Positions 19,537 through 29,255 of a stretch of DNA of 64,000 bases are shown here, in pieces. The position numbers were made by a program, and so were the translations under genes. Source of the stretch: Aliishimia sp963922415 (lineage in GTDB: Bacteria; Pseudomonadota; Alphaproteobacteria; Rhodobacterales; Rhodobacteraceae). The stretch covers positions 3,102-67,101 of the forward strand of contig CAWUIP010000007.1 of NCBI GenBank assembly GCA_963922415.1, written 5' to 3'. The notes beneath the pieces were generated by a model that was not told where the DNA came from, made no database searches, and saw nothing but the letters and a program-made list of their open reading frames with translations. Every line of letters begins with the position of its first letter. Positions within the stretch are counted from its first letter, which is position 1.

Positions 19537-20099
19537 GCGGACGGCATAGACGACACGCCAACTTGCGCCGGGCGCAGCAAACGGTCGTGCAGCATGAACC
19601 CTTCGGCTGCGACATCAATGATATCTCCCGCCTTTGTGCCCGGCACCGGCGCTTCAAACATCGCTTGATGTTGCTGAGGATCGAAGGCGTCACCCGGTTG
19701 CGGAGATATCAGGGTGATCCCATGCTTGGAAAACACATTCAAAAGTTCACGCATCGTCAACTCGATGCCCTCAATCAGGGCCGCATTGTCGTCAGACTGC
19801 GTTCCGGCCGCCGCCTCAACTGCGCGTTTCATATTATCGTAAACGGGCAGCATATCACGCGCGAGCTTTGATCCTCCGTAGTTCTCGGCCTCTCTTCGGT
19901 CTTTCTCGCTGCGTTTGCGCGCGTTTTCAGCATCTGCCAAAGCCCGCATAAAGCGGTCCTTCAGTTCATCACGCTCGGCACGCAAAGCGTCTATTTCAAT
20001 GGCTTCGTCATCGATCTCTTCTGACAATGCCATCGCTTCTTCTTCGGCCGCAGCGAGAATATCGTCCAAAAAGTCGTCGTCTTTCTTCGGATCCGCCAT
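19533..20099 (-). CDS. grpE: Nucleotide exchange factor GrpE
   Basis: Cofactor that releases ADP from DnaK. 188 residues: an acidic N-terminal tail (many Asp/Glu in the first 45 residues), a long coiled coil (about 40-100) and the C-terminal beta domain with the family motif around FDPQQHQAMFE. It starts nine bases after the hrcA stop, so the two form one operon, as is common in alphaproteobacteria. No dnaK or dnaJ is in the window. Confidence 0.95.
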   Translation of the reverse strand: MADPKKDDDFLDDILAAAEEEAMALSEEIDDEAIEIDALRAERDELKDRFMRALADAENARKRSEKDRREAENYGGSKLARDMLPVYDNMKRAVEAAAGTQSDDNAALIEGIELTMRELLNVFSKHGITLISPQPGDAFDPQQHQAMFEAPVPGTKAGDIIDVAAEGFMLHDRLLRPAQVGVSSMPSA

Positions 20100-20108
20100 G
20101 ACACCTCT

Positions 20109-21170
20109 CTAACTTCGATCAGACAGCATCTTCCCGACCAACTGCGCTGTGTAGTCAACAATTGGGACGATGCGCCCATAATTCAAACGAGTGGGCCCGA
20201 TCACACCAACAGCGCCCACAACCTTACGGTCCGCGTTCATATATGGGGAAACGACCAAAGAGGAACCCGAAAGTGAGAAAAGTTTGTTCTCAGACCCAAT
20301 AAAAATTCGTACGCCGTCACCAGCCTCGGCCAAGTCCAAAAACTCGGCGATATCACGCTTGCGTTCCAGGTCATCAAAGAGGACGCGAACACGCTCTAGT
20401 TCCTCGCCTTGTTCCTCGGACAAAAGGTTGGATCGTCCCCGCACAATCAGTCGTTCAGCTTGGTGATCATGCGTGCTCCACACCGCCAAACCATCTTCGA
20501 CCAAAGCCCCGGCAAGCGCGTCCAACTCTTGTCGGCGGCTGGCGATCTGGGTTTCGACAATCGTGCGGGCATCAGCCAGCGTGCGCCCTTCTATGAGGGC
20601 GTTCAAAAAGTTCGCAGCCTCGCGCATCGAGCTTGGCGTTTGCCCCAAAGGCGGCGTGAAGAGCCGGTTTTCAACCTGGCCATCTGCAAACACCAAAACC
20701 ACCAGCGCGCGATCTTGGGCCAAGGGCACGAATTCTATGTGTTTGATGGGCGCCTCTTGCTTGGGCGCCAGCACCAGCGACGCGCCATTTGTAACCCCAG
20801 AGAGGGCCGATCCTACCCGATCGAGAAGTGATGCAATATCCGTGTTTTCATCACCCAAGGTGGCTTCGATCTTTTCGCGGTCGCGTGTTTCAGGGATGCC
20901 AATCTCCAATATCCCGTCGACAAACATGCGCAGCCCAAGCTGCGTCGGCACCCGGCCCGCACTGACATGCGGGCTATCGAGCAGACCAAGATACTCAAGA
21001 TCCTGCATCACATTGCGGATCGTAGCGGCAGACAGGCTTTCACTGAATTCCCGGCTGAGCGTACGCGAGCCAACAGGGTCGCCGTTGTCTAGATAACTTT
21101 CCACAACACGCCGGAACACTTCGCGCGACCGGTCGTTTAGCTGATCTAGAATATTAGGGGTATCGCTCAT
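20109..21170 (-). CDS. hrcA: Heat-inducible transcription repressor HrcA
   Basis: Winged-helix repressor of chaperonin genes that binds CIRCE elements. 353 residues with the usual N-terminal segment (NDRSREVFRRVVESYLDNGDPVGSR, in part), the DNA-reading helix around SAATIRNVM, and the C-terminal GPTRLNYGRIVPIVD block. It heads the operon with grpE. I find no CIRCE inverted repeat upstream of it, so autoregulation by that site is not supported here. Confidence 0.95.
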   Translation of the reverse strand: MSDTPNILDQLNDRSREVFRRVVESYLDNGDPVGSRTLSREFSESLSAATIRNVMQDLEYLGLLDSPHVSAGRVPTQLGLRMFVDGILEIGIPETRDREKIEATLGDENTDIASLLDRVGSALSGVTNGASLVLAPKQEAPIKHIEFVPLAQDRALVVLVFADGQVENRLFTPPLGQTPSSMREAANFLNALIEGRTLADARTIVETQIASRRQELDALAGALVEDGLAVWSTHDHQAERLIVRGRSNLLSEEQGEELERVRVLFDDLERKRDIAEFLDLAEAGDGVRIFIGSENKLFSLSGSSLVVSPYMNADRKVVGAVGVIGPTRLNYGRIVPIVDYTAQLVGKMLSDRS

Positions 21171-21286
21171 GCCTGACCCTGAAGCCGTATCTGAAGTAAA
21201 GGGATTTTCCGTGAAAGGTCAATCAGGGTTGCATGCAGGATAATCCAAAGGCTATCTGCCCAAGCAGGGGCACGAAAGGAAGCAAA

Positions 21287-22000
21287 ATGCGACCATCCGG
21301 ACGCGCCGTCGCAGACATGCGGCAGGTGTCAATTGAGACAGAATTCACCAAACATGCGGAAGGCGCTTGCCTTATTAAGATGGGGGATACGCATGTACTG
21401 TGCACAGCGACCATCGAAGATCGTGTTCCACCTTTCATCAAGGGAACGGGCCTGGGTTGGGTGACTGCGGAATACGGGATGCTGCCACGTGCGACAAATA
21501 CGCGGATGCGACGGGAAGCAGCGGCCGGCAAGCAAGGCGGGCGGACGGTAGAGATCCAGCGATTGATTGGACGATCGTTGCGTGCCGGCGTGGACCGTGT
21601 CGCGTTGGGTGAGCGCCAGATTACGGTGGATTGTGACGTCATCCAAGCCGATGGCGGCACACGGTGCGCTTCCATCACCGGCGGCTGGGTGGCGCTTCGA
21701 CTGGCGGCCAACAAGCTTTTGACCGCTGGCGATGTGCTGTCGGATCCGATACTCGACAACGTGGCCGCCGTGAGTTGTGGCATCTTTGCGGGCCAACCCG
21801 TTTTGGATCTTGATTACCCCGAGGACAGCGAAGCCGGGGTGGATGGAAACTTTGTTATGACGGGCGGCGGCAAGATGATCGAAGTCCAAATGTCTGCGGA
21901 AGGCGCCACGTACAGCCGAGATCAGATGAACGTTCTGTTGGACCTAGCGGAAAAAGGCGTCTCTGAGCTGGTGGCCGCTCAGAATGCCGCCGTGGCATGA
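21287..22000 (+). CDS. rph: Ribonuclease PH
   Basis: Phosphorolytic 3'-5' exoribonuclease that trims tRNA 3' ends. 237 residues starting MRPSGRAVADMRQ, with AAAGGAAG ahead of the ATG; an upstream in-frame start adds 18 unrelated residues. Conserved blocks GWVTAEYGMLPRAT, EIQRLIGRSLRA and DCDVIQADGGTR are present. It overlaps rdgB by four bases (ATGA), giving a coupled rph-rdgB-hemW operon divergent from hrcA. Confidence 0.96.
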   Translation: MRPSGRAVADMRQVSIETEFTKHAEGACLIKMGDTHVLCTATIEDRVPPFIKGTGLGWVTAEYGMLPRATNTRMRREAAAGKQGGRTVEIQRLIGRSLRAGVDRVALGERQITVDCDVIQADGGTRCASITGGWVALRLAANKLLTAGDVLSDPILDNVAAVSCGIFAGQPVLDLDYPEDSEAGVDGNFVMTGGGKMIEVQMSAEGATYSRDQMNVLLDLAEKGVSELVAAQNAAVA

Positions 22001-22608
22001 CCCGCAAGTTTTCGGACAAGACGCTTTTGGTGGCGACGCATAACGTTGGAAAACTTGACGAAATGCGCAGCATCTTTTCCAAGCTGGGGATTTCCATCAC
22101 CGGCGCTGCAGATCATGGCTTACCGGAACCCGAAGAAACGGAAACAACCTTTGTTGGAAACGCCCGGATAAAGGCCCATGCCGCAAGTCAAGCGACGGGT
22201 CTGCCAGCATTGGCGGATGACAGCGGCCTAGAGGTTGATGCGTTGGACGGCGCGCCCGGCGTGTATACTGCTGATTGGGCGGAAACACCGTATGGGCGAG
22301 ACTTTGATCTTGCGATGCAGAAGACGCAAAGGCTTTTGGTCGAAAAATCTGCAGCGCAACCGTGGACTGGCAGATTTCGCGCAACTTTGGTTTTGGCTTG
22401 GCCGGATGGTCATGACGAGGTCTTTGAAGGCACGTCAGAGGGACATCTTGTTTGGCCAACGCGCGGAGCTCACGGCCACGGATATGATCCTATGTTTGTT
22501 CCGGATGGCTACGACGTGACTTTTGCGGAGATGGAGTGGTCCGAAAAGAATGCAATAAGCCACCGTGCGCGCGCCGTTGCAGCTTTGGTTGATGGCATCT
22601 TCAACTGA
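21997..22608 (+). CDS. rdgB: Non-canonical purine NTP pyrophosphatase (RdgB/HAM1)
   Basis: Removes dITP, XTP and related damaged nucleotides from the pool. 203 residues with the N-terminal ATHNVGKLDEM motif, the acidic catalytic block ALADDSGLEVDAL and the C-terminal SHRARA motif. It sits between rph (four-base overlap) and hemW (17-base overlap), so translation of all three is probably coupled. Confidence 0.96.
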   Translation: MTRKFSDKTLLVATHNVGKLDEMRSIFSKLGISITGAADHGLPEPEETETTFVGNARIKAHAASQATGLPALADDSGLEVDALDGAPGVYTADWAETPYGRDFDLAMQKTQRLLVEKSAAQPWTGRFRATLVLAWPDGHDEVFEGTSEGHLVWPTRGAHGHGYDPMFVPDGYDVTFAEMEWSEKNAISHRARAVAALVDGIFN

Positions 22609-23755
22609 GTCATCCAGGCAGGTTGGTATCTACCTGCATTGGCCATTTTGCGAGGCAAAGTGTCCATACTGCGATTTCAACTCACACGTCGTCGCATCAA
22701 TAGATCAAGACGAATGGAAACGCGCTTATCTCAAGGAACTCAGCCGGTACCGGGACCTTTTTCCAGAGGCCGTGATAAAAACCATCTACATTGGTGGCGG
22801 AACACCAAGTCTTATGGAACCTGCGACAGTTGCCGAGATTTTGGATAAGATCTCTTCCTATTGGCGGACGACAAACACGGTTGAAATTACGTTAGAAGCC
22901 AATCCAAGTTCTGTCGAAGCTGGGAAGTTCAAAGCGTACCGTGCAGGCGGTGTGAACCGGGTATCGCTGGGTGTCCAGGCCTTAAACGATAGAAGCCTAA
23001 AGCAGCTTGGGCGTTTGCACTCGGCGCGCGAAGCCCGCGCCGCCTTGGAAATCGCCCAATCTACGTTCGATAGGGCGAGCTTTGATTTAATCTACGCACG
23101 TCAAGATCAATCCATGACCGAATGGCAGAACGAGCTGAAGACGGCGTTGAGCTTTGGCTTTGAGCATCTGTCGCTGTACCAATTGACCGTCGAAGACGGC
23201 ACCGCATTTGGTGACCGGTGGCGGCGGGGTAAGCTCCTTGGTCTTCCCGATGACGACTTATCAGCAGATATGTTTGATGAAACTGTTCGACTGTGTGCTG
23301 ACGTAGGGCTTGAACAGTACGAAGTTTCTAACTTTGCCGTGCCTGGGCAGGAGTCCATCCACAACAGTATATACTGGTCCGGCGAGCCGTACTTTGGCAT
23401 TGGCCCGGGCGCACATGGGCGTGTTTGGAACAGCGACGGCGCCAGAATTGCGACCACAACTTATTTGGCGCCTAGAAGATGGCTTGATGCTGTGTCGCAA
23501 GGCCGGGGAGAGGATAGCTGGGCCGCTCTTTCAGCAGAGGAGCAAGGCTCGGAATACTTACTCATGGGATTGCGTACGGCAAAAGGTATTTCGCGTTCGC
23601 GGTATGAAACCATCAGCGGTTTACGCCTGGACCAGTCCAAACTAGATGACCTGTCTGATTTGGGTATTCTTATGGTCAATGATGGTCAAATAACTGTTAG
23701 AAAACAATATGTTAAGGTTCTAAACTCAGTTATTTCCCGACTGTATGACGCCTAG
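22592..23755 (+). CDS. hemW: Radical SAM heme chaperone HemW
   Basis: 387 residues. The radical SAM cluster motif is C20-X3-C24-X2-C27, in HWPFCEAKCPYCDF, followed by GGGTPS. Family knowledge: HemW resembles coproporphyrinogen dehydrogenase HemN but lacks that activity and binds heme, delivering it to respiratory proteins. The assignment to HemW over HemN rests on the short N-terminus before the Cys motif and on the rdgB linkage. Its TAG overlaps the parB TAG as CTAG. Confidence 0.9.
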   Translation: MASSTESSRQVGIYLHWPFCEAKCPYCDFNSHVVASIDQDEWKRAYLKELSRYRDLFPEAVIKTIYIGGGTPSLMEPATVAEILDKISSYWRTTNTVEITLEANPSSVEAGKFKAYRAGGVNRVSLGVQALNDRSLKQLGRLHSAREARAALEIAQSTFDRASFDLIYARQDQSMTEWQNELKTALSFGFEHLSLYQLTVEDGTAFGDRWRRGKLLGLPDDDLSADMFDETVRLCADVGLEQYEVSNFAVPGQESIHNSIYWSGEPYFGIGPGAHGRVWNSDGARIATTTYLAPRRWLDAVSQGRGEDSWAALSAEEQGSEYLLMGLRTAKGISRSRYETISGLRLDQSKLDDLSDLGILMVNDGQITVRKQYVKVLNSVISRLYDA

Positions 23756-24651
23756 CCACCGCTGATGACTCGGCAAAGCTCATCAAGTTGATCCAAGGAC
23801 TTGTATTGGATTGTGAGCGTTCCACCATCATTACCTTCACGATGCGATAAAGTGACTTTCATTTTAAGAATAGCGGAGAGATCGCCTTCAAGCGCTCGTG
23901 TATCCGCATCTTTTTCATCGCTTACGGTTGAACGCTGCTTTACGGGTTCTTCTGTCGACCCAGATTGCAACGACTTCTTAACCAATGCTTCTGTGGCCCG
24001 CACTGACAACCCACCTTGAACAACTTTCTGCGCCAAGGCTTCTGGATTTTTCGCTGTGATCAAGGCACGTGCATGACCCGACGATAGTTTTCCGTCTTGC
24101 AAAAAATCCAAAATCGATTGTGGTAATTGCAGCAAGCGCAGAATATTTGCGATGTGGCTTCGGCTTTTCCCAAGTGCTTCTGCCAGTTTCTCCTGCGTGT
24201 GGCCAAATCGATCCATCAACTGACGATAACCACGTGCCTCTTCAACAGGATTTAAATCCGCACGTTGAATGTTCTCGATGATCGCAATTTCAAGAACCTC
24301 GATATCGCTATAGTCACGTACAACCACAGGAACTGAGTGCAAATTTGCCATTTGCGCTGCACGCCATCGACGTTCGCCCGCGACAAGCTGGTATGAAGAA
24401 TCCCCAACTTTCCGAACGATGAGGGGTTGAATGATGCCTTTTTCTTGGATCGACGTCGCGAGTTCGTCCAGGTCCTCTTGCTGAAAGACCTTCCTCGGCT
24501 GATCTGGGTTTGGGGTAATGAGTTCGATAGGTAGCGTGAGCGGCGATCGATCCGACCCGTCCAAGCGCGCTTCCTCCGCGCCAGCATTTACGTCCGACAT
24601 GAGTGCTGAGAGTCCACGCCCTAAGCCACGTTTTCTTTCATTACCCTGCAT
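23752..24651 (-). CDS. parB: Chromosome partitioning protein ParB
   Basis: Binds parS, spreads by CTP-dependent clamping and directs origin segregation with ParA. 299 residues from MQGNERKRGLGRGLSALM. The CTP-binding motif GERRWRAA is at 92-99 and ENIQR at 126-130; the helix-turn-helix covers about 150-172; the C-terminal part (about 250-299) should dimerise. The start overlaps the parA end by 11 bases. Two perfect parS sites lie 1.4 and 3.3 kb upstream in the same block. Confidence 0.96.
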   Translation of the reverse strand: MQGNERKRGLGRGLSALMSDVNAGAEEARLDGSDRSPLTLPIELITPNPDQPRKVFQQEDLDELATSIQEKGIIQPLIVRKVGDSSYQLVAGERRWRAAQMANLHSVPVVVRDYSDIEVLEIAIIENIQRADLNPVEEARGYRQLMDRFGHTQEKLAEALGKSRSHIANILRLLQLPQSILDFLQDGKLSSGHARALITAKNPEALAQKVVQGGLSVRATEALVKKSLQSGSTEEPVKQRSTVSDEKDADTRALEGDLSAILKMKVTLSHREGNDGGTLTIQYKSLDQLDELCRVISGG

Positions 24652-25459
24652 GTGCGACTGCCTTCTCTTCACTCCGGTCCAACATTTCCTTGGCAAGTTG
24701 CCGATACGCAAGTGCCCCTTTAGACACGGGATCGTAGTCGACGACAGGAAGCGCGAACGACGGTGCCTCGCTCACGCGCACGTTTCTTGGGACCATTGTC
24801 TGGAAAACAACGTCCCCCAGCGTTGCGCGTGCGTCTTCTTCAACCTGTTGGGACAGATTATTTCGTGCGTCAAACATCGTTAACAGCACGCCTTCGATAC
24901 GCAGTTCCGGATTTCCGGCCGTTCGGACCTCACGGATGGTCAGCATCAACTGAGACAGTCCCTCCAACGCAAAAAATTCACTTTGCAATGGGACCAGAAC
25001 CGAGTCTGCGGCAATCATTGCGTTAACTGTCAGAAGACTAAGCGATGGCGGGCAATCAATCAGGACGTAGTCGAAACCAAAGTCAACCATTGCGGATTGA
25101 CGGAGGGCATCATGCAGAAGGTAACTCCGCTTTTCATTTGCAACGAGTTCGATGTCCGCAGAACTCAGATCAACAGTCGCGGGAACAATAAAGAGGCCTG
25201 CCTTGTCAGTCTGACGAATAACATCGTCAAGCTGGATGCCTTCCTCCAGAAGGAGTTCATATGTGGTGAAGTCGCGTTGGTGTGACCCAATGCCCAATCC
25301 CGTCGACGCATTTCCTTGGGGATCTAGATCGATTACGAGAACTCGTTTTCCAAGATCAACCAAAGCAGCTGCTAAGTTGATCGCGGTCGTCGTTTTTCCT
25401 ACACCGCCTTTTTGGTTCGCGACGGCGATGATTTTCGGTAAGCCCTGCCCGTTCATCAT
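24641..25459 (-). CDS. parA: Chromosome partitioning ATPase ParA
   Basis: Deviant-Walker ATPase that moves ParB-parS complexes. 272 residues (271 if the second Met is used; both ATGs are adjacent). The deviant Walker A KGGVGKTT is at 17-24, with the LIDCPPS block downstream. The start overlaps the rsmG stop, and parB follows with an 11-base overlap, so rsmG-parA-parB are coupled. Confidence 0.96.
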   Translation of the reverse strand: MMNGQGLPKIIAVANQKGGVGKTTTAINLAAALVDLGKRVLVIDLDPQGNASTGLGIGSHQRDFTTYELLLEEGIQLDDVIRQTDKAGLFIVPATVDLSSADIELVANEKRSYLLHDALRQSAMVDFGFDYVLIDCPPSLSLLTVNAMIAADSVLVPLQSEFFALEGLSQLMLTIREVRTAGNPELRIEGVLLTMFDARNNLSQQVEEDARATLGDVVFQTMVPRNVRVSEAPSFALPVVDYDPVSKGALAYRQLAKEMLDRSEEKAVAHAG

Positions 25460-26052
25460 AGGTTCCGCTTGATGTTTGATAGTTTTAGGAGAACTGCATT
25501 TTCCTCGGACTCACTTTGTACCACATCGTGTGCGAAACTCCATTGGAGGAGTGCTTGTTCAAGCTCTTTTTTCCAGCTTTGCCCTTTGAGAGCTATAAAC
25601 TCTCCGTCCTTCTCAAGATGAGCGTGAGCATAGCTGATGAGGCGTGGCAGAGGTGCAAGAGCACGGGCGCTTATTGTTTGAAACTTTCCCGCGTCCAGTT
25701 GCTCAATCCGTTCGTTTACAACTGTGACGCTTAAGCCAAGCTCGCGTGCGGCTTGCCGCAGGAATACACATTTTCTGCGGTCACTTTCGACCAAGGTGAC
25801 CAAAGTTTTATCCGAATGTTCTTGCATCGCGATGGCAACCACTATGCCTGGGAACCCTCCCCCAGACCCAATGTCGAGCCAAGTGTCTACGTTTGGCCGA
25901 GCACTGAAAACTTGCAGGCTATCCAGAGTATGACGTCGGCGAATATCAGTGATGGTCGATGGCGCAATCAGGTTAATTTTGGGTGTCCACTTAAGGACGA
26001 GCGCCTCAAACGCACTCAATCTTTGTTCTGTTTCACGTGAAACAATTTGCAT
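25456..26052 (-). CDS. rsmG: 16S rRNA (guanine-N7) methyltransferase RsmG (GidB)
   Basis: Methylates G527 of 16S rRNA using SAM. 198 residues from ATG (MQIVSRETEQ); an upstream TTG would add three residues. The SAM-binding block WLDIGSGGGFPGIV is intact. The codons for VSRET form a perfect parS site. It lies 10 bases after the mnmG stop and overlaps parA. Confidence 0.95.
   Translation of the reverse strand: MQIVSRETEQRLSAFEALVLKWTPKINLIAPSTITDIRRRHTLDSLQVFSARPNVDTWLDIGSGGGFPGIVVAIAMQEHSDKTLVTLVESDRRKCVFLRQAARELGLSVTVVNERIEQLDAGKFQTISARALAPLPRLISYAHAHLEKDGEFIALKGQSWKKELEQALLQWSFAHDVVQSESEENAVLLKLSNIKRNL
26029..26044. promoter_or_regulatory. parS: parS site 1, inside rsmG codons 3-8
   Basis: TGTTTCACGTGAAACA, a perfect 16-base palindrome identical to the consensus ParB-binding site. 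It sits in coding sequence at the start of rsmG, about 4.8 kb from the origin region. The cognate parB lies just downstream. Confidence 0.95.
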
Positions 26053-26062
26053 TGCAGGCAAT

Positions 26063-27937
26063 TTATGCTGTCATCTTGTCTGCTTGCTTCAGCGCCACAA
26101 GCAATGCGACAAGAGCTGCTGGCGTCACTCCATCAATTCGAGACGCCTGCAAAAGAGTTTTTGGCTGCGCCTCTATAAACTTGGTCCTCATTTCATGAGA
26201 TAAGCTGGCCACTTTACCATAATCGAAATCGATCGGAATCTCCTGCGCCTCGGCCTTCTTCAAAGACTCGATATCCAGTTGCTGTCGTTCGAGATAGTTT
26301 GCGTAGACAGCCTCGTTCGACATTTGCCGTAGGACGTCAGGCCGAAATTGCTTCAGTCGAGGGTCGACGTCACAGATTTGTTCCAGAGACACTTCTGGAA
26401 AAGAGAGCACTTCCAACAGCGAGCGCCTCTTTCCGTCCTCTCCCACCTTAATACTGTATTCCGACAGCTCAGACGGGCTATAGCGATACTCTGTCAAAAC
26501 AGTACGGGCAGCGTCCAAATCCTCTGCCTTTCTTTGGAATACCTCCGCACGCTCTTCCGACACACACCCCAATTTCATTCCACGTGGTGTCAATCGCTGG
26601 TCTGCGTTATCCGCTCGGAGCGACAAACGGTACTCTGCCCGGGACGTAAACATACGATATGGCTCTGAGACCCCGCGGCTGGTCAGGTCATCAATCATGA
26701 CACCAATGTAGCTGTCGGATCGAGAAAAAGTCACTTCTTCAGCTTCCAAGACACGCGCAGCCGCATTTAGACCGGCAACGAGGCCTTGCGCCGCTGCTTC
26801 CTCGTATCCAGTTGTTCCATTAATCTGACCAGCTAGAAACAGACCGTTCAGCGTACTCAACGCAAGTGTATCGTCTAAACACCGCGGATCGACGTAATCA
26901 TACTCAATCGCATAACCCATCTGCAGTATCTCAGCGTTTTCAAGTCCCTTGATAGAGCGAACGTACTGCATCTGAACGTCCTCCGGCAGCGATGTCGAAA
27001 TTCCGTTTGGGTATACTGTTTCGCCATGCAAGCTTTCGGGCTCTAGAAAAATCTGATGTGAGGCCTTCTCGCGAAACCGAACGATTTTATCTTCGATTGA
27101 TGGACAGTAGCGTGGCCCGACACCTTCAATGTGTCCGCCGTACATTGAGGATCTACTGAGATTCCGCTCAATAATATCATGCGTTTCTTCATTCGTATGT
27201 GTGATACCGCAAGAGATTTGTTCGGCAACAGGCTCTGTAGACAGGAAAGAGAACATCACCGGGTCATCATCACCGGGTTGTTGTTCCAGCACATCCCAAT
27301 TGATGCTCGACCTTCGCAATCTTGGAGGCGTGCCAGTTTTTAAGCGGCCTGTTGTTAGACCCATATCAGCAAATCGATCAGCCAAACGAATTGACGCATC
27401 ATTCCCAACGCGGCCTGCGGAAATGCGTTTTTCTCCGATGTGAATAGTGCCACGTAGAAATGTTCCCGTGGTGACGATAACTTGGCTTGATAGAATTTCG
27501 GCCCCATCGGCAAGCTGAACACCGTTAATGGCATCGCCGGTCTGAATCAGATCAACAACTTCAGCTTCCACAATACGCAAGTTGGGAGTTGCCTGCATCA
27601 AACGCAGCATCTCCGACTGATAGCGCATACGATCTGCTTGCGCACGTGGTCCCTGGACAGCGGGGCCTTTTCGTCGGTTCAAGAGTCGAAATTGTATTCC
27701 GGCGTAGTCCGCAACCTGACCCATTACGCCATCTAATGCGTCAATCTCACGGACCAGATGCCCCTTGCCTAGACCGCCAATGGCAGGATTACATGACATA
27801 ACTCCTATATCTGCGAGTCTCATCGTTACCAGGATTGTATCTACGCCCATTCGGGCGCTTGCATGTGCCGCGTCACAGCCCGCATGTCCGCCTCCAATGA
27901 CAACAACATCACAACTTGATTGTTTCACGTGAAACAC
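26063..27937 (-). CDS. mnmG: tRNA uridine-5-carboxymethylaminomethyl modification enzyme MnmG (GidA)
   Basis: FAD-dependent partner of MnmE that modifies U34 of several tRNAs. 624 residues from the GTG start (VFHVKQSS), placed so that it begins six bases after the mnmE stop; a TTG seven codons earlier would overlap mnmE. The FAD-binding GGGHAG motif is near residue 15-20, with NPAIGGLGKGHLVREIDALDG in part and the C-terminal RIDGVTPAAL block. A perfect parS site covers the first codons, as in several relatives. Confidence 0.95.
   Translation of the reverse strand: MFHVKQSSCDVVVIGGGHAGCDAAHASARMGVDTILVTMRLADIGVMSCNPAIGGLGKGHLVREIDALDGVMGQVADYAGIQFRLLNRRKGPAVQGPRAQADRMRYQSEMLRLMQATPNLRIVEAEVVDLIQTGDAINGVQLADGAEILSSQVIVTTGTFLRGTIHIGEKRISAGRVGNDASIRLADRFADMGLTTGRLKTGTPPRLRRSSINWDVLEQQPGDDDPVMFSFLSTEPVAEQISCGITHTNEETHDIIERNLSRSSMYGGHIEGVGPRYCPSIEDKIVRFREKASHQIFLEPESLHGETVYPNGISTSLPEDVQMQYVRSIKGLENAEILQMGYAIEYDYVDPRCLDDTLALSTLNGLFLAGQINGTTGYEEAAAQGLVAGLNAAARVLEAEEVTFSRSDSYIGVMIDDLTSRGVSEPYRMFTSRAEYRLSLRADNADQRLTPRGMKLGCVSEERAEVFQRKAEDLDAARTVLTEYRYSPSELSEYSIKVGEDGKRRSLLEVLSFPEVSLEQICDVDPRLKQFRPDVLRQMSNEAVYANYLERQQLDIESLKKAEAQEIPIDFDYGKVASLSHEMRTKFIEAQPKTLLQASRIDGVTPAALVALLVALKQADKMTA
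27921..27936. promoter_or_regulatory. parS: parS site 2, inside the first codons of mnmG
   Basis: TGTTTCACGTGAAACA, identical to site 1. It begins one base after the first G of the mnmG GTG start codon and encodes FHVKQ. It is 1.9 kb from site 1 and about 2.9 kb from the origin region. Confidence 0.95.
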
Positions 27938-27942
27938 TCCAT

Positions 27943-29229
27943 CTATTTCCCTAAGCAAAAACTAGAGAAAATGACATCTAAGTAGTCATCTATATCAACG
28001 CGGCCAACCAAACTATCAATCTTTAGCAACGCTTCTCGCACCTGCAAGGCCGCCACTTCCGCAACATCCGGCGCATCCAGAACGGTACGACCAGCCTCCT
28101 CTACATGCCGTAAGGCGCCAGACACGCTCAAATACTGCCGCTCTCGATTTACAGAACCAGCCTGTTCAATCCGTTGCAGCAAGATCCCGCGAACGCGATC
28201 AAGCAATTCGTCAACACCCTTACCAGTCAAACCCGATACATTCAGACCGTCGCCATCACTGACATCAGCCTTTGCCCAAACGACCAAATCCTCTCCCTCC
28301 GGCTCAAGATCCGGAGCCTCTCCCCGTTCCGTCAACAAAATCCGAATATCGGCATTCTTCGCACTCGACATCGCTCTTGCGACACCCAATGACTCAATCG
28401 GGTCCTGTGTTACACGAACGCCCGCCGTATCCAGAAATGTAACCGGCAACCCCTTGAGATCAACACGAGCCTCTAGAACGTCCCTTGTCGTACCAGGTAT
28501 GTCTGATGTCAGAGCAATCTCTCGACGCGCTATCGCATTTATCAGCGTAGATTTTCCGACATTGGGCCGGCCAACTATCGCAACCACAAAGCCCGACCGC
28601 AAGCGCTCCGCTGTTTCGAATCCATCCAACTCTTTGCGCATTTTCGCTTGTACCGCATTAAGCAAGTCCAAGACTTCGACGCTCACATCCTCCGGAACTT
28701 CCTCATCTGCGAAATCTATCGTCGCCTCCAACAACGCGCCTGCGCGAACCAAAATCCGACGCAACTCGTCTGCAAAAGACGAAACAGCCCCCGACATTGT
28801 TTTCGCGGCCTGCGCTCGTTGCAGTTCCGTTTCCGCTGACAGAAGGTCCCCTAATCCCTCCACCTGCGAGACATCGATTTTACCGTTTTGTAGCGCCCGC
28901 AACGTGAACTCGCCAGGTTCCGCCAAACGGCATGCCTCGAATTTCGAGAGTTCTGATAAAACTTCGTTAACGACCGCAACACTGCCGTGCAAATGAAGCT
29001 CCAAAACATCTTCGCCGGTATAGCTCCTGGGTGCACGAAAAAAGAGTGACAGTGCACGATCTAATACTCGACCGTCACGAGCCGTAACATTCGCCAAAGT
29101 TGCATATCTTGGTTCAGGCACCTGCCCGATTAAACAACGCGCAATCGCCTCAACGTCGCTGCCAGACACTCGAATTACAGCAACACCAGACTTCCCTGTA
29201 ACCGTTGCAGGGGCAAAAATCGTATGCAT
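27943..29229 (-). CDS. mnmE: tRNA modification GTPase MnmE (TrmE)
   Basis: GTPase that works with MnmG on tRNA U34 modification. 428 residues: N-terminal folate-binding domain (about 1-115), helical domain, and an inserted G domain with G1 GRPNVGKST, G3 DTAG and a helical C-terminus ending FCLGK, the invariant C-X-G-K motif. Same strand and order as rho-mnmE-mnmG-rsmG in relatives. Confidence 0.96.
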   Translation of the reverse strand: MHTIFAPATVTGKSGVAVIRVSGSDVEAIARCLIGQVPEPRYATLANVTARDGRVLDRALSLFFRAPRSYTGEDVLELHLHGSVAVVNEVLSELSKFEACRLAEPGEFTLRALQNGKIDVSQVEGLGDLLSAETELQRAQAAKTMSGAVSSFADELRRILVRAGALLEATIDFADEEVPEDVSVEVLDLLNAVQAKMRKELDGFETAERLRSGFVVAIVGRPNVGKSTLINAIARREIALTSDIPGTTRDVLEARVDLKGLPVTFLDTAGVRVTQDPIESLGVARAMSSAKNADIRILLTERGEAPDLEPEGEDLVVWAKADVSDGDGLNVSGLTGKGVDELLDRVRGILLQRIEQAGSVNRERQYLSVSGALRHVEEAGRTVLDAPDVAEVAALQVREALLKIDSLVGRVDIDDYLDVIFSSFCLGK

Positions 29230-29255
29230 GACAATTGCTGACCTCCAACGAAAAA

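Noticed and set aside
21171..21286. CIRCE element or RpoH promoter before hrcA
   Set aside because: No inverted repeat of the CIRCE type, and the -35/-10 matches are too weak to claim.
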